Shown here: piece by piece, positions 25,652 through 34,142 of the stretch
Layout of the letters: every line of letters starts with the position of its first letter
Numbering within the stretch: the first letter of the stretch is position 1
Source: Saccharospirillum mangrovi
Lineage (GTDB): Bacteria; Pseudomonadota; Gammaproteobacteria; Pseudomonadales; Natronospirillaceae
Assembly: GCF_003367315.1 (NCBI RefSeq)
Contig: NZ_CP031415.1
Span: 3,160,001 to 3,224,000 of the forward strand
Length of the DNA: 64,000 nucleotides
Reading direction: 5' to 3'
Program-made: the position numbers and the translations under genes
Notes under the pieces: generated by a model
The model's input: the letters and a program-made list of their open reading frames with translations, nothing else
The model's database searches: none
Told to the model about the DNA's origin: nothing

Positions 25652-26644
25652 TTACAGCTGGCGTACGGTCTGGCGTTCGACCAGCGTTGGTTCGTACACC
25701 ACTTCCTGAATCGGCCGTTTCTGGTACACCGCTGCCAGTGCATTTTCGGCAGACGAGCGCGCCATTTCATACATCGGAAAATTCATCGTGGTCAGCTTGG
25801 GTTTAACGTAATTAGCGGTGTAGATGTTGTCGAAACCGATGACCGACAGTTGGTCCGGCACGGCAACGTTGTGGTTGTCGGCGGCTTCGAGAATGCCGAA
25901 CGCCATTTCGTCGTTGCTGGCAAAAATGGCGGTGCAGTCGAGCTTGCGTTGTTGCAGGGTTTCGAACGCCTGATAGCCGCCTTCGAATTCGAAAAAGCTG
26001 TGAATCACCCAGTCGTCGTCAATCGGTAAACCGGCTTCCTGCATGGCCCGCCGATAGCCCTGATAACGTTCCTGCGCATCCTGTTTCCACATCTGGCCGG
26101 TGACGCAGGCGATGCGTTGGTGGCCGTGTTCGATCAGATAACGGGTGGCGCGATAACCGCCGAGTTCGTTGTTCAGCCAGGTGGTGCGCTGGTGCAATTG
26201 GGTAACGTGATGGTTGATCAAAAACACCGGCACGCGCTCATTCAGGCGCAGCAGTTCGGCGTCGTCGATGCGTTCGACCAGCAGAATTAAGCCATCGACC
26301 TGACGGTTGATCAGAAATTCGATGGCGTCGCGTTCGCGTTCTTCCTCGCCGTGGCCGGAGGCGATGATCAGGTGTTTGCGCGCCCGGCGCAGCACGTCTT
26401 CCACGCCGGCCATCATCGGGCCGTAGAACGGCCCTTGCAGTTCCGACACCACCATGCCGATGGCGTTGGTGCGGTTAGAGGCCAACGACTGCGCCGCCGA
26501 ATTGGGCCGGTAACCCAAACGTTGCATGGCCGCTTCGACCCGTTTGCGGGTGGCATCGGTGACGCGATCGCTGCCGTTCATCACGCGCGACACCGTTGCC
26601 TGGGAAACGCCAGCCAGTTCGGAGACTTCTTTGATGGTGGGCAT
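25652..26644 (-). CDS. LacI-family repressor of the beta-glucan locus
   Basis: Regulator with an N-terminal helix-turn-helix (residues 1-25; PTIKEVSELAGVSQATVSRVMNG), a hinge helix near residue 50, and a periplasmic-binding-protein-like sugar domain (IGMVVSELQGPFYGPMMAGVE; SNDEMAFGILEAA; LSVIGFDN). I start at ATG 26644 (330 residues), since the family always begins just before this helix; the ATG at 26701 would add 19 residues. It lies directly downstream of the GH16 gene, and the two LacI-type palindromes between the binding-protein and GH30 genes are its likely operators. The inducer is probably a beta-glucan oligosaccharide or glucose disaccharide. Confidence 0.9.
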   Translation of the reverse strand: MPTIKEVSELAGVSQATVSRVMNGSDRVTDATRKRVEAAMQRLGYRPNSAAQSLASNRTNAIGMVVSELQGPFYGPMMAGVEDVLRRARKHLIIASGHGEEERERDAIEFLINRQVDGLILLVERIDDAELLRLNERVPVFLINHHVTQLHQRTTWLNNELGGYRATRYLIEHGHQRIACVTGQMWKQDAQERYQGYRRAMQEAGLPIDDDWVIHSFFEFEGGYQAFETLQQRKLDCTAIFASNDEMAFGILEAADNHNVAVPDQLSVIGFDNIYTANYVKPKLTTMNFPMYEMARSSAENALAAVYQKRPIQEVVYEPTLVERQTVRQL

Positions 26645-26719
26645 GTTGCGCCCTTGTGGTATGGGGTCGACTGCTTTTACCACTCTCGCTCCATCAGTCA
26701 AGCTCGGCGCTGGCTGCGC

Positions 26720-28249
26720 TCAGTCGTCGCTTTGCTGGTAGCGGATGTCGTCGATGTCGACATCCATCGCGCCGCTGGGTTCAAAGACGATCGGGTTCAG
26801 GATGTCGGCCAAATCGGCCTGGCCCGTCACAATGCTGTTGCCGGCAGCCACCAGCTGCGCAATGTTCAGGCGCACCGTTTGCCATTGCCCCAACGGCGGC
26901 AGTTCAACCGGCAGGTCACTGACATTGGGCCAGCCGCTGTCGAGTTTGACGCGCAATTGCGCGTCGCTCGCACGGCTGTTAACGCGCAGTTCAAACAATA
27001 AATCGCCATCGTCCGCCCAGTGGCTGAGATCGGCGCGCGGTGCGTACGTCGCGTAGAAATTGCCGTTGGCTCCGGCTTTGTTGATGTTGAGGTAGGCGTC
27101 GCCGTTTTCACTGCGGGCGGTTGCGGTAATAACGCCGTCCGGGTCGTAAGCGTTCCAGACCAGGCCGGGCGACAGCTCGCCATCGAACAACAGAAACAGC
27201 GGGCCGGCGCCGAAGTCATCGACCGGCGGAATAATTTCCGGCGGCTCGTTACCCACAACGTCTTCGGCATCGGGCGAACGGGTGGCGCAGCCGAGGCCGG
27301 TTAACGGATCGACATCGCACTGATAGACGCGCACAAAATCGACCACCATTTCCTGCGGGAAGACGCTTTCATCGATGCCGGTTTCGTTCACGGTACCGGC
27401 CCAGTTGCCACCGACGGCGAGGTTCAGCAGCAAATGAAAATCGCGGTTGAAGGGTGCGGCGGCTTCACCGTTCACCATCTCGCCCTCGGCGTTGATGTAT
27501 TGGGTGTACCAGTCGTCCTGAGTTTGGGTGGCGTAGTGCACGCCATCGACGTACCAGCGGATTTCACCTTCTTCCCATTCCAAGGCGTAGTGGTGGAAAT
27601 CGTCCGCGGGGTTGTCGCCCGCCATGTCATAAGCGGTGCCGGAATAGACGTTTTCCGGCCAGGCGCGGCCGTAATGCAAGGTGCCGTGCACGCGGCTTTC
27701 CGGCTGGCCGGGTTCGGCACCTTCGGCGTCGCTCTGTGCTTTCAGGTTGACCGCTTCCATGATGTCGATTTCGCCGGAGGCCGCCCAACCGCCGTATTCA
27801 TAGTCGCTCGGCAACATCCAGATGGCCGGCCAGGTGCCTTGGCCTTGCGGCAGTTTGGCGCGTACTTCGATGCGGCCGTAGGTCCAGTCGCCTTTGTGCA
27901 GACTGCGTAACCGCGCTGAGGTGTAGGGCAACGTTCGGGTGACGTTCGGATCGTAGGCGGCCGAGTCTTCGGTTTCCGCCGAGCCGGTAAAGTCTTCACG
28001 CTGGGCGCGGATGTGCAACGCGCCGTCTTTAACGTAGGCGTTAACCGGCCGGTCGGTGTAACACTGCTGTTCGTTGTTGCCGCCGCCCCAGCAGTTTTGT
28101 TCAAAACCCCACTTGGCCGGATCGATACTGGCGCCGATAAATTCGTCGTCCCAAACCAGACGCCAGTCTTTGTCGATGGGGTGATAAGGCGATGGTTTGC
28201 ACGCGCTCAGCGCGACCGCCGCTGTCACCAAAAGCAGTTGTTTTTGCAT
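26720..28249 (-). CDS. GH16 beta-glucanase (laminarinase-like) lipoprotein
   Basis: 509 residues. Lipoprotein signal with lipobox LSAC (Cys17), so membrane anchored. The GH16 domain (about residues 25-290) includes WAIWMLPSDY-type substrate strands (WPAIWMLPSDYEYGG) and the catalytic motif G-E160-I-D162-I-M-E165, with nucleophile E160 and acid/base E165. The bulge Met between D and E marks the laminarinase/lichenase-like branch. After a PDAEDVVGNEPPEIIPP linker, a C-terminal beta-rich domain (about 325-505; ARSENGDAYLNINKAG, LRVNSRASDAQLRVKLDSGW) resembles the galactose-binding-like module found at the end of marine exo-glucanases and may bind glucan. It cleaves beta-1,3 (or mixed) glucan outside the inner membrane for uptake by the adjacent transporter. 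Confidence 0.9.
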   Translation of the reverse strand: MQKQLLLVTAAVALSACKPSPYHPIDKDWRLVWDDEFIGASIDPAKWGFEQNCWGGGNNEQQCYTDRPVNAYVKDGALHIRAQREDFTGSAETEDSAAYDPNVTRTLPYTSARLRSLHKGDWTYGRIEVRAKLPQGQGTWPAIWMLPSDYEYGGWAASGEIDIMEAVNLKAQSDAEGAEPGQPESRVHGTLHYGRAWPENVYSGTAYDMAGDNPADDFHHYALEWEEGEIRWYVDGVHYATQTQDDWYTQYINAEGEMVNGEAAAPFNRDFHLLLNLAVGGNWAGTVNETGIDESVFPQEMVVDFVRVYQCDVDPLTGLGCATRSPDAEDVVGNEPPEIIPPVDDFGAGPLFLLFDGELSPGLVWNAYDPDGVITATARSENGDAYLNINKAGANGNFYATYAPRADLSHWADDGDLLFELRVNSRASDAQLRVKLDSGWPNVSDLPVELPPLGQWQTVRLNIAQLVAAGNSIVTGQADLADILNPIVFEPSGAMDVDIDDIRYQQSDD

Positions 28250-28330
28250 TACCGTTCCCTCTTGTTGTTATTTCCTCGGGGCTTTTATTTTTTGCAACTT
28301 TTTGATCCACGTCGGCCCCGGACTGCCGGT

Positions 28331-29329
28331 TCAGCGCTCCTCGAACAGATGGCAGCGCACGAAATGCCCGGGCGCGACTTCGCGCGCCGCTGGCAAACTT
28401 TGCCGACACTCCGCCAACGCATGCGGGCAACGTTCGGCAAACGGGCAGCCGCGACTGTCCGGTTGCCATTGCGGAATGTCGGCTTTGTGCTGGTAACGAC
28501 TCAAATCACGGTCTTTGTGTTCGCCCGGTTCCGGCACCGCTGCGATCAACAATTGGGTGTACGGGTGTTGCGGGTTTTGGGTGACTGAATCGCTGTCGCC
28601 CCACTCCACCATGTGGCCGACGTACATCACCGCCGTGCGTTCGGCAAAGTAACGCGCCGTGGCGATGTCGTGCGTGATGTACAGAAAACCGATGCCGTGT
28701 TGCTCTTTCAGATCGAGCATTAAATTCAGAATGCCCAAACGGATTGACACATCGAGCATGGAGATGGGTTCGTCGGCGAGAATCAACGCCGGTTCCACCG
28801 CCAGGGCGCGTGCGATGGCGACGCGTTGGCGTTGACCGCCGCTGAGTTCGTGCGGGTATTTTTCGGCGGTTTCGGCGGCGGGTGTCAGCCCAACTTGCTC
28901 CAGCAATTCCAGAATGCGTTTTTCCAGCGCCGCGCCTTTGAGTTTGCGGTGCAAGCGCAACGGCCGCGCCAGTTGGTAGCGAATGCGGTGCACCGGGTTC
29001 AGGCTGCCGAACGGGTCTTGAAAAATCATCTGCACGTCGCTGGCAAAACGTCGCTTGCCACGCTCGCGCACGTAGTCGGCCAACGGCTGGCCGTTAAAGC
29101 GAATGTCGCCGGCGGTGGCCGGATAAATCTGCGATAAAATGCGCGCGCTGGTGCTTTTGCCGCTGCCCGATTCGCCGACAATCGCCAGCGCCTGACCGGC
29201 GTATAAATCGAATGAGACTTCAGTCAAAGCGCGCAAGGTTGTGCTTTGTCCGAAGCCGCCGCCCAACTTGAATTCCTTGTTCAGATTGCGGATCGAGACC
29301 AGCGGTATTGCGTCAGTAGCTGTGGTCAT
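28331..29329 (-). CDS. Dpp-type ABC transporter ATPase (second subunit)
   Basis: 332 residues when started at ATG 29329, which overlaps the preceding stop by 4 bp (ATGA). An upstream ATG (29359) is less likely. Walker A GESGSGKST (52-60), signature LSGGQRQRV, Walker B LILADEPIS, H-loop FLYITHDIA. The C-terminus has the oligopeptide/dipeptide ATPase extension with Cys-rich CPFAERCPHALAEC, which in family members binds an Fe-S cluster or metal. Together with the first ATPase it powers import. The family is named for peptides, but relatives next to glycosidases carry beta-glucosides and cello- or laminari-oligosaccharides, which is the likely role here. Confidence 0.92.
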   Translation of the reverse strand: MTTATDAIPLVSIRNLNKEFKLGGGFGQSTTLRALTEVSFDLYAGQALAIVGESGSGKSTSARILSQIYPATAGDIRFNGQPLADYVRERGKRRFASDVQMIFQDPFGSLNPVHRIRYQLARPLRLHRKLKGAALEKRILELLEQVGLTPAAETAEKYPHELSGGQRQRVAIARALAVEPALILADEPISMLDVSIRLGILNLMLDLKEQHGIGFLYITHDIATARYFAERTAVMYVGHMVEWGDSDSVTQNPQHPYTQLLIAAVPEPGEHKDRDLSRYQHKADIPQWQPDSRGCPFAERCPHALAECRQSLPAAREVAPGHFVRCHLFEER

Positions 29330-30321
29330 TTGTCGACTCCCGGCGTCAGTTCGTGGCACGCCGCCTGATGGTGTTCACTGACGGCAATCAATTCCGGCGC
29401 CTGTTGACGACACAACGGAAAGGCGCGCCAGCAGCGATCCTGGAAATAACAACCGCGCGGCGCTTCGAGCAGATTGAGCGGGTTGCCGGGAATGCCGTGC
29501 AGGCGATCTTTCGGGCCTTTGATGGTCGGGAAGGAATTGATCAAGCCTTGGGTGTACGGCTGGCGCGGCCGATAAAATACGTCTTCGGCCTTGCCCAATT
29601 CGACCAGTTGCCCGGCGTACATCACGCCGATGCGGTCGGCGATTTCGCCCATCAAACTGAGGTCGTGGCTGATGAACAAAATGGAAAAGCCGAAGCGGTC
29701 TTTCAGTTGATACAACTCATCGAGAATTTCCCGTTCCACGACCACATCCAACGCTGTGGTCGGTTCATCCATGATGATCAGTTTCGGTTGCAAGGCGAGC
29801 GCAATGGCAATGACCACGCGCTGGCGCATGCCGCCGCTTAACTGATGCGGAAAACTCGCCATGCGGCTGGCGTGAATGCCGACGGTTTTCAGCAGGGCCT
29901 CGCCTTGAGAATGAGCTTCGTCTTTGCTGACGGCGCGATGGGCGCGGATCACATCAATCAACTGTTCGCCGATGGTGATCACCGGGTTCAGAGAATTCAT
30001 CGCGCTTTGAAACACCAGGCTGATTTCCTGCCAGCGGAATTTGCGCAATTGGCGCGGCGTCATGCGCAATAAATCCCGATCCTGATAATGAATCGAGCCG
30101 CTGCGAATCAACGCCGGCGCTTTCAGCAAACGTGCGATGGCAAACGCCAGCGTCGATTTACCGCAACCGGATTCACCGGCCAGCCCTAACGTCTCACCCG
30201 GCATAATGCTGAGACTGACGTCGTTAACGGCGCGCACGTCGCCTTTGGGCGTCAGATAATCCACGCACAGGTTTTGAATATCGAGCAGCGGCACTGGCTG
30301 ACTTTTTAACTGAGCGGTCAT
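29326..30321 (-). CDS. Dpp-type ABC transporter ATPase (first subunit)
   Basis: 331 residues. Walker A GESGCGKST (49-57), signature LSGGMRQRV, Walker B LIIMDEPTT, H-loop ILFISHDLS. The C-terminal oligopeptide-ATPase domain includes IPGNPLNLLEAPRGCYFQDRC (written here only as its landmarks: IPGNP and GCYFQDRC). The start overlaps the permease stop by 4 bp (30318-30321), and the stop overlaps the next ATPase start by 4 bp, so the permease and ATPase genes are translationally chained. Confidence 0.92.
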   Translation of the reverse strand: MTAQLKSQPVPLLDIQNLCVDYLTPKGDVRAVNDVSLSIMPGETLGLAGESGCGKSTLAFAIARLLKAPALIRSGSIHYQDRDLLRMTPRQLRKFRWQEISLVFQSAMNSLNPVITIGEQLIDVIRAHRAVSKDEAHSQGEALLKTVGIHASRMASFPHQLSGGMRQRVVIAIALALQPKLIIMDEPTTALDVVVEREILDELYQLKDRFGFSILFISHDLSLMGEIADRIGVMYAGQLVELGKAEDVFYRPRQPYTQGLINSFPTIKGPKDRLHGIPGNPLNLLEAPRGCYFQDRCWRAFPLCRQQAPELIAVSEHHQAACHELTPGVDK

Positions 30322-31283
30322 GCGTCACCTCGCTCACGCGCACGCTGCAATTGCCGTTGCAGCTTGTGCCAACGGCGCAGATGCGGCCCGGTTTTTAACT
30401 TCGGATTGGCGACCTGATCAATCGCCATGTTCAGCAACGCCATGGCACCGCCGACTAAGGCGATCATCACCGCCGGCACAATCATTTCCCACCAGCCGCC
30501 GGTGTACAGCGCTGCGGCCGATTGCGCCCAATACAGCATGGTGCCCCAGGTCACGACGGTCGGGTCGCCCAGGCCAAGAAATTCCAGACCGGCTTCGTTG
30601 ATCAACGCGTACATCACCACGCCGACAAAACCACCGGCGACGATGGCGGTCAGGTTGGGCAGAATTTCCACCAGCAAAATGCGCCAAGTGCTTTCACCCA
30701 TGCATTCGGCGGCGAGTACAAATTCCTTTTGCCGCAGCGCTAACGTTTGCGAGCGAATCACCCGCGCACCCCAGGGCCAGGCGGTGATGCCGATCAGTAA
30801 CGCAATCACCGTTGGCCCGACCTGCCCTAAAAACGCGGCCAGCACGATCAACAACGGCAACTGCGGAAACACCAGCACCACGTTCATGGCGAAGTTCAGC
30901 CATTGGTCGATGCGGCCGCCGAAATAACCGGCAGCAATACCGACGGTGACCGAAATCGCGGTGGCGACAGCGCCGGCAATAAACGCCACCGCCAACGACG
31001 TTCGGCCGCCATGCAGCAACTGGCTGTACACATCGCGGCCCTGTCGTGTGGTGCCCAAAATGTGTTCGGCATTAGGCGCAACGTGCGGCCGGGCGACGCG
31101 TTTGTTCGGATCAAAATCCGTCAGCCAGGGCGCGGCTAAACACGCCACGACCACCAACGACAGCAAACCGCCGCCAATCAAACCGGTCGGATTGCTCTGA
31201 AAAAAACGCAACGCGCCGCTGATGCGCAGGCGTCGCCAACTCGGCCAAACCCACTGGCGGCGAGCGAGAGAATACTCAGACAT
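30318..31283 (-). CDS. Dpp-type ABC transporter permease (DppC-like)
   Basis: 321 residues from ATG 31283 (MSEYSLARRQWVW); an in-frame ATG five codons upstream overlaps the previous gene. Membrane helix near residues 38-58 (IGGGLLSLVVVACLAAPWL), then a periplasmic loop with GTTRQGRDVYSQLLHGGR, typical of DppC, then five more helices. The EAA-type loop AAECMGESTWRILLVEILP contacts the ATPase. Partner of the DppB-like permease. Confidence 0.9.
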   Translation of the reverse strand: MSEYSLARRQWVWPSWRRLRISGALRFFQSNPTGLIGGGLLSLVVVACLAAPWLTDFDPNKRVARPHVAPNAEHILGTTRQGRDVYSQLLHGGRTSLAVAFIAGAVATAISVTVGIAAGYFGGRIDQWLNFAMNVVLVFPQLPLLIVLAAFLGQVGPTVIALLIGITAWPWGARVIRSQTLALRQKEFVLAAECMGESTWRILLVEILPNLTAIVAGGFVGVVMYALINEAGLEFLGLGDPTVVTWGTMLYWAQSAAALYTGGWWEMIVPAVMIALVGGAMALLNMAIDQVANPKLKTGPHLRRWHKLQRQLQRARERGDA

Positions 31284-31294
31284 GGACTTACCTT

Positions 31295-32272
31295 TCATGA
31301 TTTACGCAGCCGCGGGTCGAGCCACAAATAAGTCAGATCGGCGATGAAATTACCGATCAATACAAACAACACGATGAGCAACAACAGCGCCTGCACCAGC
31401 GGATAATCGCGTGCGTTGATCGCCTTGAGCAGGGTGTTGCCGACGCCGGGATAGTTGAAAACAATTTCGATAAAAATCTGCCCGGCCACGGCAAAACCCA
31501 AACCCATGGCAACCGAGGTCACCACCGGCAGCACGGCATTGCGCGCCGCGTATCGCAGCATGATGCGGCTGGTGCTGAGCCCTTTGGCTTCGGCCATGGT
31601 GACCATGTCTTCGCCAAGCACGTTGATCATCGAATTGCGCATCACCATCACCCACTGCGACAGACTGACCATGATGATGACGAACAACGGCAACACGGCG
31701 TGGTAGGCCACGCTCTTTAAATAAGCGCCGTGCCAGCCCGGTTCCATGGCTGGATCGGCGGCGTACGATAGCGGAAACCATTCCAGTTTGAGGCCGAAGA
31801 AATAGAACAGCAGCAAGGCGGTAACCACCGCTGGCATCGACGAAATAACCGCCGTCACTGGCGGCACGATGGAGGCAAACCAACCGCCGCGCCGATAGGC
31901 CGCAATGATGCCGAACACCAACCCCAAAACGATGGCTGAAATCACACCGATGCCGACCAGAAACAACGTCCAGGGAAAGGTGAAGCCCAGCACGCGGGTG
32001 ACTTCGGTCGGGTACATCAGAATTGATGGACCCAGATCGCCGCTGAACACGCTGACCACATAGCGGCCGTACTGTTCCAGCAGGGTGCCTTCGGAGAAGC
32101 CGTACATGGCGCGCACGGCGTCCATTTGCGATGGGTCCATGCGGCCGGCGGCGCCGGCAAACAGCGCGTCCACAGGGTCGCCCGGCATTAAGCGCGGCAG
32201 TAAAAAATTAAAGGAAATGGCGATGAAAAAGGCTACGAAATAAAACAGCAGCCGACTGAAAAGATAGCGCAT
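31295..32272 (-). CDS. Dpp-type ABC transporter permease (DppB-like)
   Basis: 325 residues. N-terminal helix with FFIAISFNFLLPRLMPGDPV, the DppB hallmark, followed by a roughly 75-residue periplasmic part and five further helices. The ATPase-docking loop is MAEAKGLSTSRIMLRYA (about residues 226-242). It follows the binding-protein gene after a hairpin and precedes the DppC-like gene by about 11 bp (to its chosen start). Confidence 0.9.
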   Translation of the reverse strand: MRYLFSRLLFYFVAFFIAISFNFLLPRLMPGDPVDALFAGAAGRMDPSQMDAVRAMYGFSEGTLLEQYGRYVVSVFSGDLGPSILMYPTEVTRVLGFTFPWTLFLVGIGVISAIVLGLVFGIIAAYRRGGWFASIVPPVTAVISSMPAVVTALLLFYFFGLKLEWFPLSYAADPAMEPGWHGAYLKSVAYHAVLPLFVIIMVSLSQWVMVMRNSMINVLGEDMVTMAEAKGLSTSRIMLRYAARNAVLPVVTSVAMGLGFAVAGQIFIEIVFNYPGVGNTLLKAINARDYPLVQALLLLIVLFVLIGNFIADLTYLWLDPRLRKS

Positions 32273-32294
32273 CTTGGGTGTCCAATTGCTCGGT

Positions 32295-32330
32295 AAAAAA
32301 TACCGGAGCGTTCCCCCGGAACGCCCCGGT
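32295..32330 (-). terminator. Hairpin with T-run between binding-protein and permease genes
   Basis: Stem ACCGG-a-GCGTTCC / GGAACGC-c-CCGGT (32302-32314 with 32318-32330, one mismatch) and a 3-nt loop. On the minus strand it is followed by A and TTTTTT (32300-32295). It lies just after the binding-protein stop (32336). It looks like an intrinsic terminator that must be leaky, because the permeases have no visible promoter. The outcome would be far more binding protein than permease. Confidence 0.7.
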
Positions 32331-32335
32331 CAACC

Positions 32336-33976
32336 TTATTTCTGGTACAGGTTATTGAAGATCAACGTCTTCTTACCGACGGTGTAAAACACCGGATGCA
32401 CGTAAGGATTTTCAGGCGTCGGCCAACCCTCAACCCGGGAGGTGGAATACTGGAACCAGGTCGGGTTGGAGAACACCGGAATGAACGGCATGTTTTCTGC
32501 GGTAAAGCGTTGCAGTTCACTGAGGGTGGCAGCGCGATCGGCATCGTTGGTTAAGGTGCCGAAGTTATCGATCAATTCGTCGATGTGTGCCGAATGAACG
32601 CCGTGGCTGGCGTGCCAGATCTGCCCGATGCGGCTGGTGTGGTAATACTCTTTGTAGGTCTGAATCGGATGCGTGGACAGCAGTGACCAGTTGATCGCCG
32701 CGTCGTAATCGCCTTCTTTCAGCGAGGTATCGTAGACGCCCCACTCGACCGCATTGACGTGCGCTTCGATGCCGATTTCCGCCAGATATTCGGTGACCAT
32801 TTGCACTGTTTGCACCCAGTCTGTCCAGCCGTTTACTACGCGAATATCGAAGCTCAATTCCGAGCCGTCTGGCATGTCGCGCATGCCGTCGCCGTTGGCA
32901 TCGACGTAGCCGTTGGCGTCGAGCAATTCACGGGCGCGGTCCGGGTCGTATTGGCCCAGCCAGCCGTATTGATCGTAAATCGCCGGGTCCATATAAGCTT
33001 CGAAATGGTGGCCGATGCCGCCGGGGAAATCGTTGACGGTCGGGTAACCGTAGGCGGCCAGTTCGACAATCATGTCACGGTCAATCGCTACCGACAGTGC
33101 CTGACGGAACGCCAGATCATTGAACGGCGCGCGCTTGGTATTGAGGTAGATGTTGATCGCGTCGTTGGCCGGGTACCAGTAGTGATGATGTTCCGGGTCG
33201 GCTGCGACGTATGTCTTGTCGATGTCGGCAATGAAGTTGGAACCCCAGTCGATTTCATCGCGCATCAACGCCGGCTGAATCTGGCCGTTGTCGTTAAAGG
33301 CGCGGTATTTGATGCAATCGAGATAGGGTCGGTCTTCGAGGAAATAATGCGGGTTGCGGCAGATTTCCATCTGCTGGGCGCGCACGTAGGCAACCTCGGT
33401 CACCGGGCCGGAACCAATGGCTTGCGGGTTGGTGAAGGTGGCCGGGTCTGCCGCCTGAGACCAGATGTGTTCCGGCAGCGGCATGTAGGTGTTCAGGTCC
33501 CAGTGAATGGTGGTGTCCGGACGCGCCAGATCGAAACGCACGGCGCGGTCGTTGACCTTGACGACGTTGGTTACGCGGCCGCTCGCCAGTACACCGGCCA
33601 GATCGTAAATCGCGACCTCTTTCGCCAGCTTGAAGGTGTACATCAGATCGTCGGCGTCGAGCGTTTCGCCATCGGACCACTGCAAACCGTCGCGCAGCCA
33701 GTAGGTGATGCTGCGCTGGTCGTCGCCGTATTCGTAGCGCTCGGCCAGGCGGTAATGGGTGCGATCCTGCATCGGGTTAATAAACGCCAGTGGCTCGAAC
33801 ACGATGCCGGCGATGGTGTTGGTCGGGTCGACGTAGGGGTTAAAGCTTTCGGTGAAGGCGGTGGTGATGATGGGAACAGTCAAGCTACCACCGTGCGGAT
33901 GTTCAGATTCAGCCAACACCGTGGTGGATGCAGCAGCCAGGCTTACGCCGAGCGCCGCAGCGGTCAGAAGTTTCAT
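32336..33976 (-). CDS. ABC transporter substrate-binding protein, family 5 (beta-glucan oligosaccharide candidate)
   Basis: 546 residues. Sec signal peptide about 1-22 (MKLLTAAALGVSLAAASTTVLA). The mature protein shows family 5 landmarks: PLAFINPMQDRTHYRLAE, YWLRDGLQWSDGETLDADDLMYTFK, NDLAFRQALSVAIDRDMIVE. It delivers substrate to the DppBC-like permeases. The annotation 'peptide' would be the default, but the genes around it (GH16, GH30, LacI) indicate an oligosaccharide, as established for related family 5 proteins of cellobiose/laminaribiose transporters. It is the first gene of the minus-strand operon. The LacI-type operator at 34010-34025 is 34 bp above its ATG. Confidence 0.9.
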   Translation of the reverse strand: MKLLTAAALGVSLAAASTTVLAESEHPHGGSLTVPIITTAFTESFNPYVDPTNTIAGIVFEPLAFINPMQDRTHYRLAERYEYGDDQRSITYWLRDGLQWSDGETLDADDLMYTFKLAKEVAIYDLAGVLASGRVTNVVKVNDRAVRFDLARPDTTIHWDLNTYMPLPEHIWSQAADPATFTNPQAIGSGPVTEVAYVRAQQMEICRNPHYFLEDRPYLDCIKYRAFNDNGQIQPALMRDEIDWGSNFIADIDKTYVAADPEHHHYWYPANDAINIYLNTKRAPFNDLAFRQALSVAIDRDMIVELAAYGYPTVNDFPGGIGHHFEAYMDPAIYDQYGWLGQYDPDRARELLDANGYVDANGDGMRDMPDGSELSFDIRVVNGWTDWVQTVQMVTEYLAEIGIEAHVNAVEWGVYDTSLKEGDYDAAINWSLLSTHPIQTYKEYYHTSRIGQIWHASHGVHSAHIDELIDNFGTLTNDADRAATLSELQRFTAENMPFIPVFSNPTWFQYSTSRVEGWPTPENPYVHPVFYTVGKKTLIFNNLYQK

Positions 33977-34009
33977 TGTTGTGCTCCGTCTTGTTGTTTT
34001 TAGAGGCGG

Positions 34010-34025
34010 ATGAAAGCGCTTTCAT
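34010..34025. promoter_or_regulatory. LacI-type operator, binding-protein side
   Basis: ATGAAAGCGCTTTCAT, a perfect 16-bp palindrome with the central CG typical of LacI/CelR-family sites. It is 34 bp upstream of the binding-protein ATG, in the core promoter zone of the minus-strand operon. Confidence 0.85.
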
Positions 34026-34068
34026 TTAGTCCTTTTAATAAGCGCCTAGCTGTGGAAAACTGCCACCA

Positions 34069-34082
34069 TGTAAGCGCTTTCA
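34069..34082. promoter_or_regulatory. LacI-type operator, GH30 side
   Basis: TGTAAGCGCTTTCA, one base different from the perfect site at 34010-34025 and centred 58 bp away from it. It lies 60 bp upstream of the GH30 ATG. Two sites in one divergent region would let one repressor shut both directions, possibly by looping. Confidence 0.8.
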
Positions 34083-34142
34083 TCAAACACTAAACTACAA
34101 GAAAGCACAGCGTCAACGCCTTTTTAAGAAGGACTCATCGGA

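Noticed and set aside
32759-34003. 414-codon open frame antisense to the family 5 binding-protein gene
   Set aside because: No motif; the binding protein on the other strand has a signal peptide and family landmarks.
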